Assembly: GCA_031268195.1 (NCBI GenBank) | Contig: JAIRXQ010000060.1 | Span: forward strand, 1 to 64,000 | DNA: 64,000 nucleotides | DNA from: Azoarcus sp. | GTDB taxonomy: Bacteria > Pseudomonadota > Gammaproteobacteria > Burkholderiales > Rhodocyclaceae | Direction: 5' to 3' | Shown: positions 9,829 through 19,793 of the stretch, in pieces | Layout: each line of letters begins with the position of its first letter | Position numbering within the stretch: the stretch's first letter is position 1 | Program-made: the position numbers and the translations under genes | Notes under the pieces: generated by a model | Told to the model about the DNA's origin: nothing | Database searches by the model: none | Seen by the model: the letters and a program-made list of their open reading frames with translations, nothing else

Positions 9829-10482
9829 ATGATCCGATACCTCCTCGCCAGTCTGGCCTTTGGCCTGTGCATACTCTCCGCGCATGCAGCCAACCCACAA
9901 CCGGCGTCCAGAAACGCCGCCACGCCCGCCCCGGTCCCCGTCGTCAAACCACTGGTCAAACTCCAGACCAGCAAGGGTGACATCGTGCTCGAGCTCAACA
10001 TCGAACTCGCCCCCGTTTCCACCGCCAACTTCCTTCAGTACGTACGCGATGGCCACTACGACGGCACGATCTTCCACCGCGTCATCGACGGTTTCATGGT
10101 CCAGGGCGGCGGCATGGATCAGAATCTCAACGAAAAGCAGCCTCGTGCCCCCATCGAAAACGAAGCCGGAAACGGCCTCAAGAACGAAGCCGGCACGGTG
10201 GCGATGGCCCGCACCAGCGCGCCACATTCGGCCACGGCGCAGTTCTTCATCAACGTCGCGGATAACGCCTTTCTCGACTACCCCGGTCAGGACGGATGGG
10301 GTTATGCCGTGTTCGGCAGGGTCGTCAAGGGCATGGACGTGGTGAGGGAGATTGCCAAAGCCCGGACCAAAAACGCTGGCATGCACAGCGATGTGCCGGT
10401 GGAACCGGTGACGATCGAATCCGCCCAGGTACTCGAGGCCGCCGCGCAAACCGAAGCCGCCAGATCAACCCCCAGAAAATAA
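9829..10482 (+). CDS. ppiA: Periplasmic cyclophilin-type peptidyl-prolyl cis-trans isomerase
   Basis: A cyclophilin of about 217 aa that catalyses proline cis-trans isomerisation, predicted periplasmic. The chosen ATG begins a clear signal peptide: [12 protein letters not shown], a hydrophobic core, then the AHA cleavage motif. The catalytic core follows with [13 protein letters not shown] (active-site Arg in FHR), [17 protein letters not shown] and the loop [16 protein letters not shown] short Ala/Pro linker separates signal and domain. It is the first gene of an apparent three-gene operon with ppiB (15 bp downstream) and lpxH. An in-frame Met 60 bases upstream would bury the signal peptide, so it was rejected. 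It is clearly paralogous to the next gene. Confidence 0.9.
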   Translation: MIRYLLASLAFGLCILSAHAANPQPASRNAATPAPVPVVKPLVKLQTSKGDIVLELNIELAPVSTANFLQYVRDGHYDGTIFHRVIDGFMVQGGGMDQNLNEKQPRAPIENEAGNGLKNEAGTVAMARTSAPHSATAQFFINVADNAFLDYPGQDGWGYAVFGRVVKGMDVVREIAKARTKNAGMHSDVPVEPVTIESAQVLEAAAQTEAARSTPRK

Positions 10483-10497
10483 CGCATGGAGCAGTTC

Positions 10498-10992
10498 ATG
10501 GCAGTCAACCTGCACACCAACCACGGCATCATCGCCCTTGAACTCGATGCCGAAAAAGCCCCGGCTACCATTGAGAACTTCCTCACCTACGCGAAAGACG
10601 GCCACTACGACGGCACCGTTTTCCACCGCGTCATCGACAACTTCATGATTCAGGGCGGCGGCTTTACGCCGGGCATGAAACAAAAGCCCACACGCGATCC
10701 GGTCAAGAACGAAGCCGACAATGGACTCAAGAACGTCCGTGGCACCATTGCCATGGCGCGTACCAATGATCCGCATTCGGCCACGGCGCAGTTTTTCATC
10801 AATGTGGTCGACAACGATTTTCTGGATTACCGTTCCCCGACCCCGCAAGGCTGGGGCTATTGCGTGTTCGGGCATGTCGTCGACGGACTGGATGTGGTCG
10901 ACGAAATCCGCAAGGTCGCCACAGGCAACAACAGCTTCCATCAGGATGTCCCCACCGAGGACGTCGTCATCGAGCGAGTTGAAATTGTCTGA
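10498..10992 (+). CDS. ppiB: Cytoplasmic cyclophilin-type peptidyl-prolyl cis-trans isomerase
   Basis: A 164-aa cyclophilin without a signal peptide, the expected cytosolic partner of the preceding periplasmic paralogue. Catalytic motifs are [31 protein letters not shown] and [15 protein letters not shown]. The start [10 protein letters not shown] at 10498 fits PpiB. A GGAG Shine-Dalgarno lies six bases before it, inside an earlier in-frame ATGGAG at 10486 that I reject as the start for this reason. The last bases overlap the beginning of lpxH, indicating translational coupling. Confidence 0.93.
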   Translation: MAVNLHTNHGIIALELDAEKAPATIENFLTYAKDGHYDGTVFHRVIDNFMIQGGGFTPGMKQKPTRDPVKNEADNGLKNVRGTIAMARTNDPHSATAQFFINVVDNDFLDYRSPTPQGWGYCVFGHVVDGLDVVDEIRKVATGNNSFHQDVPTEDVVIERVEIV

Positions 10993-11761
10993 TCCTCTGG
11001 CGAACGCCATCCCGGCGCCGAACGCACTGGCTGCGACGAAGCTGCCCGCATGGTTCATTGCCGACCTGCATCTCACCGCCAATCGCCCGCAAACCGCACG
11101 CGCATTTTTCGACTTCATTTCCGGCCCGGCTCGCCAGGCTGGGAGTCTGTTCATCCTCGGTGATTTGTTCGAGTCCTGGGCAGGCGACGACGATGCGGGC
11201 TCGCCCTTCAATCGCGATGTCTGCGAGGCCCTGCGCGAATGCTCCAGCGCCGGAACCGAAATCTTCTTCATGTCCGGCAACCGCGACCTGCTGATCGGGG
11301 ACGGTTTCGCCCGCGCCGCCGGAGTGCGCCTGCTAGCCGACCCCACCGTGATCCGCTTTGACTCGCGCACGATCCTGCTCTCGCACGGCGACATGCTGTG
11401 CACTGACGATTACGATTACCAGGCGTTCCGCCGGCAGGCGCGCGATCCGTCATGGCAGGCCGGTTTCCTTGCAAAACCGCTCGCCGCAAGGCGGGAATTC
11501 GTCGATCAGGCGCGTATGCAAAGCGAAGCCGCCAAGCAAAACAAGCGCGCGGAGATCATGGATGTCAACGCCGATGCGGTCGCCAGCCTGTTACGCGCGC
11601 ACGGCTATCCAGTTTTCATTCACGGGCACACACACCGTCCGGGACACCGCGCTTATTTGCTCGACGGCCATCGCTGCGAGCGCCATGTGCTCGCCGACTG
11701 GCACGACCGTGCGCTATGGCTGGCTTACGACGGCGAAGGATTCGCCGCCCAAAGCAGCTGA
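10985..11761 (+). CDS. lpxH: UDP-2,3-diacylglucosamine diphosphatase (lipid A biosynthesis)
   Basis: A calcineurin-like metallophosphoesterase of about 258 aa that hydrolyses UDP-2,3-diacylglucosamine to lipid X in lipid A synthesis at the inner-membrane surface. All metal-binding motifs are visible: [30 protein letters not shown] and HGHTHRPG. There is no in-frame ATG before the DLHL motif, so a non-ATG start is required; TTG at 10985 overlaps the ppiB stop and gives a family-like length (TTG at 10979 is also possible). The ppiB-lpxH pairing is a common proteobacterial arrangement. The gene ends 17 bp before a convergent small membrane protein gene. Confidence 0.88.
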   Translation: MSDPLANAIPAPNALAATKLPAWFIADLHLTANRPQTARAFFDFISGPARQAGSLFILGDLFESWAGDDDAGSPFNRDVCEALRECSSAGTEIFFMSGNRDLLIGDGFARAAGVRLLADPTVIRFDSRTILLSHGDMLCTDDYDYQAFRRQARDPSWQAGFLAKPLAARREFVDQARMQSEAAKQNKRAEIMDVNADAVASLLRAHGYPVFIHGHTHRPGHRAYLLDGHRCERHVLADWHDRALWLAYDGEGFAAQSS

Positions 11762-11778
11762 ACGTTGCCGCGCAGCCT

Positions 11779-12084
11779 TCAGCTGCGCAAGCCCATCATT
11801 CCGGCCATGAAGAACAGGAGAAATCCACTCCAGAACAGGGCAAGGGCGTATCTTTTGCGTGCGAACAGCCCATATCCCATCAGGCCCGCCGAAACGATCA
11901 CGTAGAACAAAACGGCCAGACGGGACGCCCCGACCCATATGCCAAGCGTCACCGGCAACAATAGTTCCTCGGCAGCGGAGCTGGCAGAGGGAGATTGGGC
12001 GAGGTGCCACAGAAAAATGACGCTCACGATGAGCAACCAGCCGCCGAACAGGGTACGGTAGTATCTGCCTCTTGTCATACGCAT
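11779..12084 (-). CDS. Small hypothetical membrane protein
   Basis: A 101-aa protein with three likely membrane helices (about residues 11-27, 45-71 and 77-99) separated by short basic or small-residue loops. I do not recognise the family. The start is supported by an AGGAG ribosome-binding site ten bases ahead of the first ATG. It converges on lpxH and is followed by no obvious partner, so context gives no functional clue. Confidence 0.6.
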   Translation of the reverse strand: MRMTRGRYYRTLFGGWLLIVSVIFLWHLAQSPSASSAAEELLLPVTLGIWVGASRLAVLFYVIVSAGLMGYGLFARKRYALALFWSGFLLFFMAGMMGLRS

Positions 12085-12503
12085 GATTTGAAATCTCCTT
12101 TGTTGCGCGGCCGCACTTCTATCTGTGCATAAAAGCCGTATTCCCGGCGTCTGGCCGGGTATCCGAGGGATGTGTTCCGCACGACGGCGGGGGATTTCTC
12201 TGGGGGAGGCTGGGTTTGCCGAGATATTGTAGGTTCAATTCCGCATCGAAGCCGAAAAAGTCAGGGGCGCAGACCGACCTGTAGGTGCGGGCAACGGAGC
12301 GCGTCTCATCATGTATATATAAAAATATAAAACTCATTTTTTCAGCCAGGAACCGATGCGGTTGGCAAATGATAGATAAATTACGACGGGAAAGAAAGCA
12401 CCGCGAGCCAAAAGCGGGAAATCTGTATGCGCATGTCTACACTTCCTGCGTTACGATGCGCCTCCATGCCTGAAAACCCGCCACCCGCTTCTGGAGATTC
12501 CTC
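12085..12503. other. Intergenic region, 419 bp, no gene recognised
   Basis: This region lies between the divergent small membrane protein and DUF808 genes. It has several short ORFs on both strands but none with a convincing ribosome-binding site or recognisable protein. An AT-rich patch (about 12308-12335) could belong to a promoter. No tRNA, repeat or riboswitch seen. Confidence 0.5.
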
Positions 12504-13430
12504 ATGGCCGCGGCCAACCTGCTCGCCCTGATCGACGAGATCGCCAGCCTTCTCGATGATGTGGCCACGATGACCAAAACCGCCACTCAGAAAACCGCTG
12601 GCGTGCTGGGCGACGACTTGGCCCTGAACGCACAACAGGTCGCCGGGGTGCGGGCGGATCGGGAGTTGCCGGTGGTCTGGGCCGTCGCCAAGGGGTCGCT
12701 CGTCAACAAGGCAATCCTCGTGCCGGTGGCGCTCCTCATCAGTGCCTTCCTGCCGTGGGCCATCGTTCCGATGCTGATGATCGGCGGGCTTTATCTCTGT
12801 TTCGAGGGCGCGGAAAAGCTCGCCCACACATGGCTCCACAGCACAGCGGACGACACGCCGCACCATGACGCCCCGCAAGAATTCTCCGACCCGGGCATCG
12901 ATCTCGTGGCGCTGGAAAAAGAAAAGATCAAGGGCGCGATCCGCACCGATTTCGTGCTGTCCATCGAAATCATCGTCATCGCGTTAGGCATTCTGGCCGA
13001 TCAACCCATGATCGTTCAGGTGGCGGCGTTGATCGGTCTGGCGCTGCTGATTACCACCGGGGTCTATGGCGTGGTGGCCGCCATCGTCAAACTGGACGAC
13101 CTCGGCCTCTATCTGTACGGCAAAGCCAGCCCCCTCGCCCGCGCCGTGGGCAAACTCCTGCTGCTGGCCGCGCCCCGGCTCATGCAGTTGCTCACCATCG
13201 CGGGCACCGTCGCCATGTTTCTGGTTGGCGGCGGCATCCTCGTGGAACACATCCCAACCATCCACCACGAGGCCGAACATCTCGCCGCCGCCGCAGGATC
13301 GACGGGATTTCTGGTGTCGAAGGCGATCTTCGTACTCGCTGGACTCGTAGCGGGCGCGCTGGTGCTCGGCGCGGCGCAGCTCGGACGATGGACGCTGGGC
13401 GCGGCGCAGCGCCTGCGCTTACCGCAATAG
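12504..13430 (+). CDS. DUF808 (YedI-like) inner-membrane protein
   Basis: A 308-aa integral membrane protein of the DUF808/YedI family, whose function is unknown. The family N-terminus is recognisable: MAAANLLALIDEIASLLDD followed by TKTATQKTAGVLGDDLALNA. Several hydrophobic segments follow (about 75-105, 155-200, 215-250 and 265-290). The length is typical (about 300 aa). It is monocistronic, with a strong terminator starting two bases after the stop. Confidence 0.88.
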   Translation: MAAANLLALIDEIASLLDDVATMTKTATQKTAGVLGDDLALNAQQVAGVRADRELPVVWAVAKGSLVNKAILVPVALLISAFLPWAIVPMLMIGGLYLCFEGAEKLAHTWLHSTADDTPHHDAPQEFSDPGIDLVALEKEKIKGAIRTDFVLSIEIIVIALGILADQPMIVQVAALIGLALLITTGVYGVVAAIVKLDDLGLYLYGKASPLARAVGKLLLLAAPRLMQLLTIAGTVAMFLVGGGILVEHIPTIHHEAEHLAAAAGSTGFLVSKAIFVLAGLVAGALVLGAAQLGRWTLGAAQRLRLPQ

Positions 13431-13432
13431 CG

Positions 13433-13471
13433 AAACGGGGAGGAAGCGCGAGCGGCCCCCTCCCCGTTTTT
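13433..13471 (+). terminator. Rho-independent terminator after the DUF808 gene
   Basis: AACGGGGAGG and CCTCCCCGTT form a GC-rich stem around a 15-base loop, followed by a run of five Ts (about 13467-13471). Confidence 0.85.
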
Positions 13472-13519
13472 CATGCCGCCGACGTGATGGAGACTGCGGA
13501 CATTATGGACTGCGCGACG

Positions 13520-14314
13520 CTATGAACTGCGCAGCCGCCGCCATTCCTTGAGCTTTTTCTGCAAAGCTTCCACTTCTTCGCGGTGCGCCCGCCCGCCGCG
13601 GCAAGCGGGCGCTTTGTCGAGAATCGGCTCCTTGCCGGAGAGCGCCTTGTCAGATTCCTTGATGAAATGCGCCATCACGTCGGGGCGCCGCACCCATTCC
13701 GCCAGGGCGTCGCAAAGCGGCTGATCGTCCGTCGCGAAGGAATTCTCCAGCGCATCCATATCTTCGTTGAAGCCCCAGAGCAGCAAATCCTTGAAATGCA
13801 GCAAAGCGGAAATGTGCGTTTCCTTCGCCCAGGTATCAAGCAGCGGTTTCAGGTCGAAATTGCCGTGCGCAAGCATGATGACAATGTCGACGATGTTCTC
13901 GATATACGGCGCATTGGGGGCCAGTTCGCTGTCGTGGTATTGCGTCAGGCAATAGAGGAAAAATTCTCGCGCCCAAGTATCGAGCAGGGCGCGTTCTTCG
14001 GCGGTCCACTCACCGCGGGCGAAGGTCAGGTGATCCAGCGCAACCTCGGTCCAGAAATGATCGAACTGGAAACGGCTGACGAGTTCGAGATAACGGGGCA
14101 GGAAATGCTTGATTTCCACGACCGGGGTTTTTTCTGCATGGGCGGCAAAATGGTAACGCCACAGCAATTCGTCGGGGATTTCCCGCACCGCCATGGCTTT
14201 GAGGCGGGCCTGACTCTCTCCGAGCCGACACATCGGGCATTGGCAACCGAGGCTTTCGGGGGCGGGATACGCGGCGAAGGTTTTGTACGCGGCCTCCAAG
14301 AGATCATCCAGCAT
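13520..14314 (-). CDS. Hypothetical protein with N-terminal cysteine cluster
   Basis: A 264-aa soluble protein I cannot assign to a family. An N-terminal CQCPMC motif (residues 24-29) suggests metal binding or a redox centre. The middle is helical, rich in aromatic and acidic residues (HFAAHAEKTPVVEIKHFLPRYLELV, shown here only as an example of composition, lies near 55-80). The C-terminus is charged, with ACRGGRAH and a final coiled-coil-like EEVEALQKKLKEW. Codon use matches the neighbours and no frameshift is visible. It lies downstream of metZ on the same strand after a 151-bp gap. Its reality is supported by length and composition; its function is unknown. Confidence 0.7.
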   Translation of the reverse strand: MLDDLLEAAYKTFAAYPAPESLGCQCPMCRLGESQARLKAMAVREIPDELLWRYHFAAHAEKTPVVEIKHFLPRYLELVSRFQFDHFWTEVALDHLTFARGEWTAEERALLDTWAREFFLYCLTQYHDSELAPNAPYIENIVDIVIMLAHGNFDLKPLLDTWAKETHISALLHFKDLLLWGFNEDMDALENSFATDDQPLCDALAEWVRRPDVMAHFIKESDKALSGKEPILDKAPACRGGRAHREEVEALQKKLKEWRRLRSS

Positions 14315-14465
14315 GGCGCGACCTCCGTTCTCTCTGTGAAAGACTGTAAAAGATAAATGATAGTGTAGTCGAATAATTCACACTTTGATTTGTTTTCTGC
14401 AAATTTTCCCTCGCGGTGTCACCCAAATTGGGTCACTACGGAAAAATGACCAACGTATTTTTCGT

Positions 14466-15668
14466 TCAGGCGCGCAAGCCGCGCATCAGGTCGGCCTGCA
14501 AATCTTCCACCGCTTCCAGCCCGACCGCGAGCCGCAGCAAACCGTCGCCGATTCCCGCCGCCGCGCGCGCCTCGGGCGTGATGCGCCCGTGCGTGGTGGA
14601 TGCCGGATGGGTGATCGTGGTCTTGGTGTCGCCAAGGTTGCCGGTAATCGAAATGATGCGAGTAGCATCGATCACGCGCCACGCCGCCTCGCGCGCGCCC
14701 TCGACCTCGAAGCTCACCACCGCGCCGCCGCGCCGCTGCTGGCGCATGGCGAGCTCATGCTGTGGATGCGACGGCAGGCCGGGATAAAAAACGCGCTTCA
14801 CATTCGGCTGCGCTTCGAGCCAGCGGGCGAGTTTCAGCGCGGATGCCGACTGCGCCTCCAGCCGCAGGCGCAGGGTTTCCAAGCCTTTCAGAATCACCCA
14901 GGCGTTGAAGGGCGACAGGCTCGGCCCGGCATTGCGCAGGAAGCGGAACACCTCGCCGATGATCGCCTTCGGCCCCACCACCGCGCCGCCGAGCACCCTG
15001 CCCTGCCCGTCGAGGTATTTGGTGGCGGAGTGAATCACCACGTCCGCGCCGAGAGCAAGCGGACGTTGCAGTGCCGGGCTGCAAAAGCAGTTGTCGACAG
15101 CGAAAACGGCACCGGCCTCGTGCGCAATGGCCGCAACCGCGGCGATGTCGACGATTTCGGTGAGCGGGTTCGAGGGCGTCTCCACGAAAAAAAGCTTGGT
15201 GTTCGGACGCACGGCGGCGCGATAGGCGGCGAGGTCGCTAGCGGGCACGAAAGTGGTGTCGATGGCGAACTTGCTCAACTGGTTGGCGAAAAGCTGCACC
15301 GTAGAGCCGAACAGACCGTTGGAGGCGACGATGTGATCGCCCGCCTTCAAGAGCGCCACCGCGAGCGAGAGGATGGCCGCCATGCCGGAAGCGGTGGCAA
15401 CGCAGTCCTCACCGCCTTCGAGCGCCGCCAGCCGCGTTTGCAGCGCGGTGACCGTCGGGTTGGTGAAGCGCGAATAGACGTTGCCTTCTTCCTTGTCGGC
15501 GAAGCGCGCCGCCGCCTGCGCGGCACTTTCGAAAACGAAGCTGGAAGTAAGGTACAGCGCCTCGGAATGTTCATTGAAGCGGCTGCGCTCGATGCCCGCG
15601 CGCACCGCCAGCGTATCTGGCGCGAGCGCCGACATGCCGCCGGGCGCTTCGCGGATGTCGTTCGTCAT
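14466..15668 (-). CDS. metZ: O-succinylhomoserine sulfhydrylase
   Basis: A 400-aa PLP enzyme of the Cys/Met metabolism family that forms homocysteine from O-succinylhomoserine and sulfide in methionine synthesis. The PLP lysine sits in SATKYLDGQGR. Other family motifs are YSRFTNPTV, ATASGMAAI, ETPSNPLTEI and VDNCFCSP (the DN(T/C)F motif). The LDGQGR after the lysine favours MetZ over MetB/MetC. It follows purF with only three bases between, the usual purF-metZ pairing in betaproteobacteria. The product could also use O-acetylhomoserine. Confidence 0.92.
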   Translation of the reverse strand: MTNDIREAPGGMSALAPDTLAVRAGIERSRFNEHSEALYLTSSFVFESAAQAAARFADKEEGNVYSRFTNPTVTALQTRLAALEGGEDCVATASGMAAILSLAVALLKAGDHIVASNGLFGSTVQLFANQLSKFAIDTTFVPASDLAAYRAAVRPNTKLFFVETPSNPLTEIVDIAAVAAIAHEAGAVFAVDNCFCSPALQRPLALGADVVIHSATKYLDGQGRVLGGAVVGPKAIIGEVFRFLRNAGPSLSPFNAWVILKGLETLRLRLEAQSASALKLARWLEAQPNVKRVFYPGLPSHPQHELAMRQQRRGGAVVSFEVEGAREAAWRVIDATRIISITGNLGDTKTTITHPASTTHGRITPEARAAAGIGDGLLRLAVGLEAVEDLQADLMRGLRA

Positions 15669-15671
15669 GAT

Positions 15672-17204
15672 TTATTCGCCTTCGTCGAGCAGATTGAGAT
15701 CGAGTTGACCGCCGCTGTCCCCGAATTCGCTGGCGCGTTCCTTGAGCGCGCCGCGCTGGTGTTCGACGCCGGAGAGGTATTCGGCGGTAATGTCGCCGGT
15801 GATGTAGTTGCCGTCGAAACAGGATGTCTCGAACAACTGGATGACCGGGTTGAGCAAACGCACCGCCGCCTTGAGGTCGTCCAGATCCTGGTACAACAGT
15901 CCATCCGCGCCGATCACGCGGCGGATTGCTTCCTCGTCGCGGTCGCCAGCGATGAGTTCAGCACGCGTCGGCATGTCGATGCCATAGACGTTGGCGTGAC
16001 GCACGGGCGGCGCGGCAGAGGCCATATACACTTTGGCCGCGCCTGCTTCGCGCGCCATGGCGACGATCTCCTTGCTGGTGGTGCCGCGTACGATGGAATC
16101 GTCGACCAGCAGCACGCTTTTCCCGCGAAACTCCTGATGGATCGTGTTGAGCTTCTGGCGCACGGATTTCTTGCGCGTCGCCTGCCCCGGCATGATGAAG
16201 GTGCGGCCGATGTAGCGGTTCTTCACGAACCCCTCACGGTACGGCAGGCCAAGGCTCAAAGCCATCTCCAGCGCCGATGGGCGGCTGGAATCGGGAATCG
16301 GGATCACCACGTCGATGTTCACGTGCGGCATGGTGCGCTTCATCTTGGCGGCGAGAAACTCACCCATCTTCAAGCGCGCTTCGTAGACTGAAACGCCGTC
16401 CATGATGGAGTCGGGCCTCGCCAAATAGACGTACTCGAACATGCATGGCGCCTGTACCGTACGCTCGGCGCACTGACGACTGCTGAAATTGCCGTCCATG
16501 TCGATCAGCACCGCCTCGCCCGGCGCCACGTCGCGCAAGAGTGAAAAACCGAGCACATCGACGGCCACCGATTCGGAAGCCACCAGCCATTCGGTCGCAC
16601 CGTTCGCCGCTTCGCGCTTGCCGATCACCAGCGGGCGAATGCCGTAAGGGTCGCGGAAAGCGAGCAGCCCGAACCCGGCGATCATCGCTACGGCCGCGTA
16701 AGCGCCCCGGCAACGCCGATGCACGCCCGCCACGGCCCGGAACACCGCCGCGCCGTCGAGCCGCAGGCCGCTGGAGGCCGCCTCCAGTTCGTGCGCCAGC
16801 ACATTGAGCAGCACTTCGGAATCGGAATTGGTGTTGATGTGGCGGCGGTCGGCAAGGAACATCTCGCGCGTGAGCGCCGCCGAATTGGTCAGGTTGCCGT
16901 TATGCGCCAGCAGCAGACCGAACGGCGAATTGACATAGAACGGCTGTGCTTCGGCAACGTTGAAGGCCGACCCCGCCGTCGGGTAGCGCACATGACCGAT
17001 ACCCCATTCCCCAGCCAGATTGCGCATGTTGCGCGTGCGAAAAACATCCCGCACCAGCCCCGGCCCCTTGTGCATGAAGAAACGGTCGCCCTCGGCGGTA
17101 GCAATGCCCGCCGCGTCCTGTCCACGATGCTGCAAGACCAGCAATCCATCGTAGAGCAACTGATTGACCGGAGAGCTCGCTACGACCCCAAGAATCCCAC
17201 ACAT
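15672..17204 (-). CDS. purF: Amidophosphoribosyltransferase (first step of purine synthesis)
   Basis: A 510-aa class II glutamine amidotransferase that converts PRPP and glutamine to 5-phosphoribosylamine. The start MCGILGVV gives the N-terminal nucleophile Cys after Met removal. [11 protein letters not shown] and [10 protein letters not shown] are glutaminase motifs. The phosphoribosyltransferase domain carries [15 protein letters not shown], the PRPP-binding loop, and YGIDMPTR near the C-terminus. The length is as in E. coli PurF. It is tightly linked to cvpA (12 bp upstream) and metZ (3 bp downstream). Confidence 0.96.
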   Translation of the reverse strand: MCGILGVVASSPVNQLLYDGLLVLQHRGQDAAGIATAEGDRFFMHKGPGLVRDVFRTRNMRNLAGEWGIGHVRYPTAGSAFNVAEAQPFYVNSPFGLLLAHNGNLTNSAALTREMFLADRRHINTNSDSEVLLNVLAHELEAASSGLRLDGAAVFRAVAGVHRRCRGAYAAVAMIAGFGLLAFRDPYGIRPLVIGKREAANGATEWLVASESVAVDVLGFSLLRDVAPGEAVLIDMDGNFSSRQCAERTVQAPCMFEYVYLARPDSIMDGVSVYEARLKMGEFLAAKMKRTMPHVNIDVVIPIPDSSRPSALEMALSLGLPYREGFVKNRYIGRTFIMPGQATRKKSVRQKLNTIHQEFRGKSVLLVDDSIVRGTTSKEIVAMAREAGAAKVYMASAAPPVRHANVYGIDMPTRAELIAGDRDEEAIRRVIGADGLLYQDLDDLKAAVRLLNPVIQLFETSCFDGNYITGDITAEYLSGVEHQRGALKERASEFGDSGGQLDLNLLDEGE

Positions 17205-17216
17205 GAAAGGCCCCGT

Positions 17217-17711
17217 CTATCTGAAACTGATTTTGTCCGCCACCACGTCCGGCAGCCACGGCTTGGCCCTGCTCACGACCGATTCCAGTGCCGGCGCGAA
17301 CACCGCGTTTTCCCACCAGGGCTGTCTCGATACCTCCGGCACAAGACCGCCGAGCAACACTACGACACAGGCGATCGCCAAGCCACGCAAGACACCGAAC
17401 AGCATGCCGAAAAATCTATCCGTCGCGCCGAGTCCAGCCGCGCGCAACAACTGGCGCAGCAGATAGCGCAGCACCGCCACCAGCAACAGGACGACGATCA
17501 CCACCAAGGCATAGGCCGCCGCTGTGCGCCAGGTCGGATCGGCAATCGCGCCCGCGAGCATGTGTTCCGCGCTCCCGGCAAAACGCCATGCCGCCAGAAT
17601 CGCCAGCCCCCACGCGGCCAGCGCGAGGAGTTCGCTCACCAGCCCGCGCCACAGTCCGACTGCCGCCGAAAGACCCAGGATGGCAAGGAACGCGTAATCG
17701 AATGCCGTCAT
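17217..17711 (-). CDS. cvpA: CvpA family membrane protein
   Basis: A 164-aa inner-membrane protein of the CvpA family, with four hydrophobic segments (about 5-22, 28-45, 65-86 and 98-125). The start MTAFDYAFLAILGLSAAVG and the VSELLALAAWGLA segment are typical. The family is named from colicin V production in E. coli, and its molecular role is unclear. It sits between the SPOR protein gene and purF, exactly as in many beta- and gammaproteobacteria. Confidence 0.9.
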   Translation of the reverse strand: MTAFDYAFLAILGLSAAVGLWRGLVSELLALAAWGLAILAAWRFAGSAEHMLAGAIADPTWRTAAAYALVVIVVLLLVAVLRYLLRQLLRAAGLGATDRFFGMLFGVLRGLAIACVVVLLGGLVPEVSRQPWWENAVFAPALESVVSRAKPWLPDVVADKISFR

Positions 17712-17721
17712 CGCCGGGGCT

Positions 17722-18477
17722 CTAGCGCGACACGACCACGGCCTTGCGGCCCTTCGCCTTCAACCGCGCCACGGTGCGCGTACTCTCGCTTTTGGAAAGC
17801 GGCCCGATGCGCACCCGATTCACCTTGCCTGCCTGTTCAGCATAAGCGGCAAAACCCTGTTTCTTCAATTCGTTGACCAGCGCATCGGCACGCCCGGCAT
17901 CGCTAAAAGCGCCGACCTGTACGTAAACACGACCCTTGCCGCCGTCAGCATTCGTCGCGGCCGGCCTGGAGGGCTCACCGCCGCTGCCAAGCAGGGCAAG
18001 CACGGGATCGACATCGGCGCCCGGTTTGGCGGCAGGCTTTGCCGCCGGCTTTTCATGCCCGGGCTCTCGGGCGGGTTTCGGCTTGGCGGACGGCGCCACA
18101 GGCTGCAGCGGCGGTTCGGATGGAACGGGTTGCGCCGCCGAAACGGCATTGGGTACGGCCGTGGTCGGAGCGGAGACAGTCGGAGCGGGGGCGCTCGGGG
18201 CGGGAGCGGGCGCGGTGGGGACGGGCGCATTCGCGTCGGTGTCCGGCTCGATGTCGAGCTTGCCGTCCTCCGTGCGCTCGTCGGCGGACGGCGGTGCATC
18301 GGCGCGCGGCGGAATGGAAACCTGCATGTCGGGCACGGCGGGCGGCGCTTCGCCTTCCATCGCCAGCGGCAACAGGATCGCCGCCAACAACGCCAAAACC
18401 ACCGCCCCGACGAGGCGGCGGCGCGCCCGCTTCTTGACCTCCAGCTCATCGGCGTCGTTCGCCGGCAAATCGCTCAC
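17722..18477 (-). CDS. SPOR-domain cell-division protein (DedD-like)
   Basis: A 251-aa bitopic membrane protein. The N-terminus is cytoplasmic and basic (KKRARRR), followed by one TM helix (about 21-41, LVGAVVLALLAAILLPLAM). A long Pro/Ala-rich periplasmic linker (about 45-170) follows. The C-terminal SPOR domain (about 178-250) has GRVYVQVGAFSDAGRAD and VNRVRIGPLSKSE. SPOR domains bind denuded peptidoglycan glycans at the septum. The folC-dedD-cvpA-purF order supports the DedD assignment. Its start overlaps the folC stop by four bases (ATGA). Confidence 0.88.
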   Translation of the reverse strand: MSDLPANDADELEVKKRARRRLVGAVVLALLAAILLPLAMEGEAPPAVPDMQVSIPPRADAPPSADERTEDGKLDIEPDTDANAPVPTAPAPAPSAPAPTVSAPTTAVPNAVSAAQPVPSEPPLQPVAPSAKPKPAREPGHEKPAAKPAAKPGADVDPVLALLGSGGEPSRPAATNADGGKGRVYVQVGAFSDAGRADALVNELKKQGFAAYAEQAGKVNRVRIGPLSKSESTRTVARLKAKGRKAVVVSR

Positions 18478-19793
18478 TTTGAAACCTCTCTCAGCACGTC
18501 GGCCACGGTCAGGAAGGAACCAAAGGTGACGATTCTATCATTGGGAGCGGCGCGCATTCGCGCCTCGACGAATGCCGCGGCGGGCGATGCGAAACGCCCG
18601 GCGATGGATGCTTCATCTGCGCCCGCCGCGCGCATCCGTTCGGCGAGCGCTGCGGCAGAAAGGCCACGCGGCCCCGGCAAGTCACAGGGCAGCCAGTGCC
18701 CGATGCCCCCTTTCAGCAACGCCACCACGCCTTCCACGTCCTTGTCCGCAAGCATGCCGAATACCGCCCAGGTTTCGGGATAAAACCCCATGTTGGAGAG
18801 GTTTTCCGCCAGCACACCCGCCGCCTGCGGATTGTGAGCCACATCGAGCACCACGGCCGGCTTGCCCGGCAGCACCTGAAAGCGCCCCGGCAGTTCGGCC
18901 AGCATCAGGCCCTGCCGAATCGCCTGCATCGACACTGGCAGCCGCGCGCGCAGGGTATCGAGCGCGGTCAGCGCGGCGGCGGCGTTGAGCAACTGGTTTG
19001 CACCGCGCAGCACCGGATAGGCAAGTCCGCCGCGCCGCGTCAGCGCGCCATGCGCGGGCGGCGCCTCGTATCGCCAATAGCCCCACTGCTGGCGATCGCC
19101 GCCGAAACCAAAATCGCGCCCGGAGAGCCATAGTTGCGCACCGATTTCCGTCGCGTACGCGACGAGGCTTGCCGGCGGTTGCGGATCGCCGCAGATCGCG
19201 GGCCGCCCGGCACGGAAGATGCCCGCTTTTTCGAAACCAATTTCCTCGCGGGTGCCGCCCAGATAGTCCATGTGATCCATCGCCACGCTGGAGACGATGG
19301 CACAATCTGGCTCGAAAACATTGACCGCATCCAGCCGCCCGCCGAGTCCGACTTCGAGAATGACCACGTCGGGCCGCGCGGCGCGGAACACCTGCCATGC
19401 CGCGAGCGTGCCGTGCTCGAAGTACGTCAGCGGAATGTCGCCCCGTGCGGCTTCGACGGCGGCAAAGCCCGCGAGGAGCGCTTCGTCTGTAGCCTCTGCG
19501 CCATCGACACGCACACGCTCATTGTAGGAGAGCAGATGCGGCGAGGTGTAGCAACCGACTTTGTAGCCCTCGGCGCGCAGGACGGCTTCGAGCATGGCGC
19601 AGGTCGACCCCTTGCCGTTGGTGCCGCCAACGGTGATGACGGTCATGTCGGGATCGGGATCGGGGCCGAGTGCGGCGCGCACGGCAGCCACCCGCTCCAG
19701 GCCGAGGCGGATGGCCGCGCCGGAACGCGCTTCGAGCAGGTCCAGCCAGCCGGTGAGCGTCGGAGACAAGACGCCCGCGTTTGAATCAGGCAT
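18474..19793 (-). CDS. folC: Bifunctional folylpolyglutamate / dihydrofolate synthase
   Basis: A 439-aa Mur-ligase-superfamily enzyme that adds glutamate to folates and makes dihydrofolate from dihydropteroate. The ATP-binding loop is [15 protein letters not shown]. Further motifs are [28 protein letters not shown], and [10 protein letters not shown] in the C-terminal domain. The start at 19793 overlaps the accD stop by eight bases, and the stop overlaps the SPOR gene. This indicates a coupled accD-folC-dedD run, a classical proteobacterial order. Confidence 0.95.
   Translation of the reverse strand: MPDSNAGVLSPTLTGWLDLLEARSGAAIRLGLERVAAVRAALGPDPDPDMTVITVGGTNGKGSTCAMLEAVLRAEGYKVGCYTSPHLLSYNERVRVDGAEATDEALLAGFAAVEAARGDIPLTYFEHGTLAAWQVFRAARPDVVILEVGLGGRLDAVNVFEPDCAIVSSVAMDHMDYLGGTREEIGFEKAGIFRAGRPAICGDPQPPASLVAYATEIGAQLWLSGRDFGFGGDRQQWGYWRYEAPPAHGALTRRGGLAYPVLRGANQLLNAAAALTALDTLRARLPVSMQAIRQGLMLAELPGRFQVLPGKPAVVLDVAHNPQAAGVLAENLSNMGFYPETWAVFGMLADKDVEGVVALLKGGIGHWLPCDLPGPRGLSAAALAERMRAAGADEASIAGRFASPAAAFVEARMRAAPNDRIVTFGSFLTVADVLREVSK

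Noticed and set aside
12119-12473. Two short ORFs in the 12.1-12.5 kb gap
   Set aside because: No ribosome-binding sites or recognisable sequence, and they overlap each other on opposite strands.
14385-16391. A 668-codon plus-strand ORF opposite metZ and purF
   Set aside because: It lies fully antisense to two well-identified enzymes. Long antisense frames arise from GC-rich codon bias, and its protein has no recognisable motif.
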